Shown here piece by piece: positions 62,170 to 64,000 of a stretch of DNA of 64,000 nucleotides. Position 1 is the stretch's first letter, and each line of letters begins with the position of its first letter. The translations under genes and the position numbers were made by a program. The notes beneath the pieces were generated by a model. That model was not told the origin of the DNA. It was given only the letters and a program-made list of their open reading frames with translations, and did no database searches. The stretch is from Erythrobacter longus (GTDB lineage: Bacteria > Pseudomonadota > Alphaproteobacteria > Sphingomonadales > Sphingomonadaceae), in assembly GCF_000715015.1 (NCBI RefSeq), contig NZ_JMIW01000001.1, positions 372,001 to 436,000 of the forward strand, in the 5' to 3' direction.

Positions 62170-62246
62170 TGGTGATCCCGACAGGATTCGAACCTGTGGC
62201 CTTTGGATTAGGAATCCAACGCTCTATCCACCTGAGCTACGGGACC
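62170..62246 (-). tRNA. tRNA-Arg (anticodon CCU)
   Basis: The 77 nt on the minus strand including CCA: acceptor GGTCCCG/CGGGATC (one G-T pair), D-arm GCTCAGGTGGATAGAGC, anticodon stem-loop TTGGATTCCTAATCCAA (anticodon CCT, codon AGG), T-arm ACAGG-TTCGAAT-CCTGT, discriminator A. Confidence 0.97.
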
Positions 62247-62281
62247 AGCTCGGGTGCTCCATAGCATCATGTTCCGAGTGA

Positions 62282-62800
62282 TCAATTCAGTTTGTCAGGT
62301 GGTGCAATTGGCAAGGGCAATGGCGCAACTGCCACGCCCTCTTCGACAAGCTCCCTGGCTTCTTCAAGGCTCGCCTGCCCGTGGATTGGCGCTACATCGC
62401 GCTCGCCATAGTGCATTTCGCGCGCTTCCTTGACGAAATCCTTGCCCACATAAGTGCTGTTTTCCAGAGCCTTGGCCTGCGCTTTTGCGAGCGCTTCGAT
62501 GGCCTTTTGCACTTCGGCAGGTGGCGGGGCGTTGCTGACGGCCTGCTCTTTTCCAGCCTCGGAGGCTTGAACAGGCTGCGGCTGCACCTGCTGTTGGCGC
62601 GTGCGCTCTGGTCCGGAATCCGGTTTGGTGTTGCTCTTGGCCGGGACCGCTGGCGCCATGGGAGCCTTGCTGACCGCGCTTGTTCCACATTCAGCGCACG
62701 ACACCAGCCCGCGCGCCTTTTGGTCCTCAAAAGCAGAGGAAGACTTGAACCACCCTTCAAAGCGGTGGCCGTGTTCACAATGGAGGTCGAATACGATCAT
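62282..62800 (-). CDS. DUF1178 family protein
   Basis: The 172 residues begin MIVFDLHCEHGHRFEGWF, with a second pair CAECG, so a small zinc-ribbon-type motif (Cys-x2-His ... Cys-x2-Cys) is formed at the N-terminus. The middle is a Gln/Pro-rich low-complexity stretch, followed by a conserved helix (ENSTYVGKDFVKEAREMHYG) and a C-terminal segment. The function of the family is unknown. It lies nine bases after the nitrilase-family gene in a conserved alphaproteobacterial row with grxC. Confidence 0.88.
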   Translation of the reverse strand: MIVFDLHCEHGHRFEGWFKSSSAFEDQKARGLVSCAECGTSAVSKAPMAPAVPAKSNTKPDSGPERTRQQQVQPQPVQASEAGKEQAVSNAPPPAEVQKAIEALAKAQAKALENSTYVGKDFVKEAREMHYGERDVAPIHGQASLEEARELVEEGVAVAPLPLPIAPPDKLN

Positions 62801-62809
62801 CTTGCTCAG

Positions 62810-63652
62810 TTAGCCCATTCGGTTGTCCCAACCCGATTTGGGCATTTCTCGCCGATTAGCAAGACTGGGAATCTGGCCCCTCACCTCAGCAATGCGGGCC
62901 AAGTCAATGTCGCAAAAGCCGAGGCCTGCTTCCTTGCCGCCCATATCAAGCAGCACTTCTCCCCACGGGTCCACGACCAGCGAATGACCGTATGTTTCGC
63001 GGCCGTCCTCGTGTTTGCCCACTTGTGCTGCCGCGATCACGAAGGCGCTTGCTTCGATGGCGCGTGCCCGCAGCAAGATGTGCCAGTGTGCTTCGCCAGT
63101 GGGCTTGGTGAAAGCGGCAGGCACCGCAATCACGTCGCAACGCGCTTTTCCAAGAGCATCGAACAATGCCGGAAAACGAAGATCATAGCAGACAGTAAGA
63201 CCCATGGTTCCCAACGGTGTGTCGGGTTCAGTAACCACAAATTTGCCAGGCTCATATGCATTGCTTTCTCGCCAACTTTCCCCTGATGCGAGATCAACGT
63301 CAAACATATGGATCTTGTCGTACTGGGCCGCCTGTTCGCCGTCAGAGTGGAAGTACACGGAGCGGTTCGCGTTCTTACCACCCTCGAGAGGCACTGGCAT
63401 TGATCCCAGAGCAAGATCGGTATGCCCGCTCATAGCAAGGTCATTCAAGCGCGCACGAATTTCTAGGTAGTCCGGCGAGGCCATGGTCTCGGCGGCGCGC
63501 GTTCGATTGCGGTCGAGCAGGAGAGACATCTCAGGCGTGAAAAGCACGTCCGCACCTGCGGATTGCGCCTCTTTAAGCGCCTTTTCGATAGCCTGAAAAT
63601 TCGCCTCGGGATCAATTCCCGATGTCATTTGCAGGACGGCAATTTTGGGCAT
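62810..63652 (-). CDS. Carbon-nitrogen hydrolase (nitrilase superfamily, Nit-like)
   Basis: The 280-residue enzyme with the catalytic Glu-Lys-Cys triad: Glu in LFTPEMSLLL, Lys in YDKIHMFDVD and Cys in VCYDLRFPALF. GEAHWHILLRARAIEASAFVIAAAQ is typical of Nit1/Nit2 type omega-amidase or deaminated-glutathione amidase. Deaminated glutathione repair would fit with the nearby glutaredoxin but is inference. The gene lies between grxC (12 bases upstream) and the DUF1178 gene. Confidence 0.9.
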   Translation of the reverse strand: MPKIAVLQMTSGIDPEANFQAIEKALKEAQSAGADVLFTPEMSLLLDRNRTRAAETMASPDYLEIRARLNDLAMSGHTDLALGSMPVPLEGGKNANRSVYFHSDGEQAAQYDKIHMFDVDLASGESWRESNAYEPGKFVVTEPDTPLGTMGLTVCYDLRFPALFDALGKARCDVIAVPAAFTKPTGEAHWHILLRARAIEASAFVIAAAQVGKHEDGRETYGHSLVVDPWGEVLLDMGGKEAGLGFCDIDLARIAEVRGQIPSLANRREMPKSGWDNRMG

Positions 63653-63664
63653 TGCCAGCGCGCC

Positions 63665-63928
63665 TTAAGTGGCCAGCAAAGCGTCGAGTTCGCCTTTGGC
63701 CTCTAGTGCGGCCAGATCGTCCGAGCCGCCTACATGGGTCTCACCGATAAAAATCTGCGGCACGGTGCGTGCGTGGGGCGCGCGGGCAATCATCTCGTCG
63801 CGCTTTTCACCGCCCATGGTGATGTCATATTCGTTGTAAGTGGCACCCTTTTTGTCGAGCAAATGCTTTGCCCGCACGCAAAATGGGCATGCGAATTTCG
63901 TGTAGATATCAATCGTTGGAGCGGTCAT
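63665..63928 (-). CDS. grxC: Glutaredoxin 3-type
   Basis: The 87-residue dithiol glutaredoxin with the redox site Cys14-Pro-Phe-Cys17 (KFACPFCVRAKHLLD), the cis-proline TVPQIFIGETHVGG and the glutathione-binding GGSDDLAALEAKGEL. Reduces disulfides and mixed disulfides with glutathione. The start overlaps the stop of the preceding frame by three bases (ATGA), so it is coupled to the gene beyond the window. Confidence 0.93.
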   Translation of the reverse strand: MTAPTIDIYTKFACPFCVRAKHLLDKKGATYNEYDITMGGEKRDEMIARAPHARTVPQIFIGETHVGGSDDLAALEAKGELDALLAT

Positions 63929-64000
63929 TTCTCAATCCCGTTTAAGGCTGCCAAGACCCTCTTGAAAGCCGTTTTCGAACCCCTAACTAATGTGTGTTGC
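63925..64000 (-). CDS. 3' end of an upstream gene, possibly comF-like
   Basis: On the minus strand a frame is open from the window edge and ends TGA at 63925, giving 25 codons (QHTLVRGSKTAFKRVLAALN...). The stop overlaps the grxC ATG as ATGA. comF is often upstream of grxC in related bacteria, but too little is visible to recognise the family. Confidence 0.35.
   Translation of the reverse strand, partial: QHTLVRGSKTAFKRVLAALNGIEK

Noticed and set aside
1..64000. CRISPR array, insertion sequence, prophage or biosynthetic cluster
   Set aside because: No spaced direct repeats, transposase, integrase, phage structural gene or PKS/NRPS module was seen anywhere in the window.

Overview
The window looks like chromosomal DNA of an alphaproteobacterium of the order Sphingomonadales, most likely an Erythrobacter-like member of the Erythrobacteraceae. 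This rests on protein likeness and gene order that I recognise, not on a search: the dusB-ntrB-ntrC-ntrY-ntrX-hfq-hflX block next to ispDF is typical of alphaproteobacteria; pyruvate dehydrogenase E1-beta carries its own lipoyl domain; the pdhAB and pdhC-lpdA loci are separate, as in Zymomonas; and hfq encodes two Sm domains in one chain. Base composition is moderately GC-rich and even. I see no insertion sequence, prophage, CRISPR array or rRNA, so this is core-genome DNA with a few accessory patches.

Layout. 1-6.4 kb: end of an MFS transporter, alanine racemase, the PHA regulator phaR, an archaeal-type proS, and rnr. 6.3-10.9 kb: a stress protein, pyruvate dehydrogenase E2 (with two E3-binding domains), lpdA, a methyltransferase and tRNA-Ser(UGA). 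11-12.7 kb: a coupled class IV aminotransferase and sulfotransferase. 12.7-19.9 kb: mltB, then a tightly overlapping set dacC-like, tmk, holB, metG, tatD, an MBL hydrolase and a 60-residue membrane protein. 20-30.3 kb: mazG, then on the minus strand hflX, tandem hfq, ntrX, ntrY, ntrC, ntrB, dusB. 30.4-35 kb: ispDF, a secreted protein, a PncC-like amidase, ratA-like, lipA, a long rod-like RNA candidate and beta-carbonic anhydrase. 35-45.3 kb: an unknown exported repeat protein, gyrA, a TauD-like oxygenase, an S41-like peptidase, a YhhN protein, trmFO, an EF-hand protein and a short phytoene-synthase-like protein. 45.5-48.8 kb: three TadE/TadG-type proteins. 48.9-53.1 kb: pdhB, pdhA, ftsB and an unusual acyl-CoA dehydrogenase. 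53.2-56.1 kb: a collapsed MscS gene, a haloalkane-dehalogenase-like hydrolase, an MFS transporter and a structured terminator/RNA. 56.3-62 kb: a large secreted BNR-repeat protein, a PepSY membrane protein and gamma-glutamyltransferase. 62.1-64 kb: tRNA-Arg(CCU), a DUF1178 protein, a nitrilase-family hydrolase, glutaredoxin and the end of another gene.

Functional links. LipA supplies the lipoyl cofactor used by the lipoyl domains of PdhC and PdhB, and LpdA reoxidises it, so all parts of a lipoylated pyruvate dehydrogenase complex are here although E1 and E2/E3 lie about 40 kb apart. The Ntr block senses nitrogen and redox state; its NtrC keeps the sigma-54 GAFTGA loop while NtrX has lost it. 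Alr, the D,D-carboxypeptidase, MltB and FtsB serve the cell wall and division.

Most unusual items: the tandem Hfq with asymmetric rims, the 144-nt rod-like RNA candidate before carbonic anhydrase, the terminator-ended hairpin near 56.05 kb, the twice internally deleted MscS, the aminotransferase-sulfotransferase pair, the double E3-binding domain in PdhC, and the acyl-CoA dehydrogenase whose catalytic glutamate appears to have moved.
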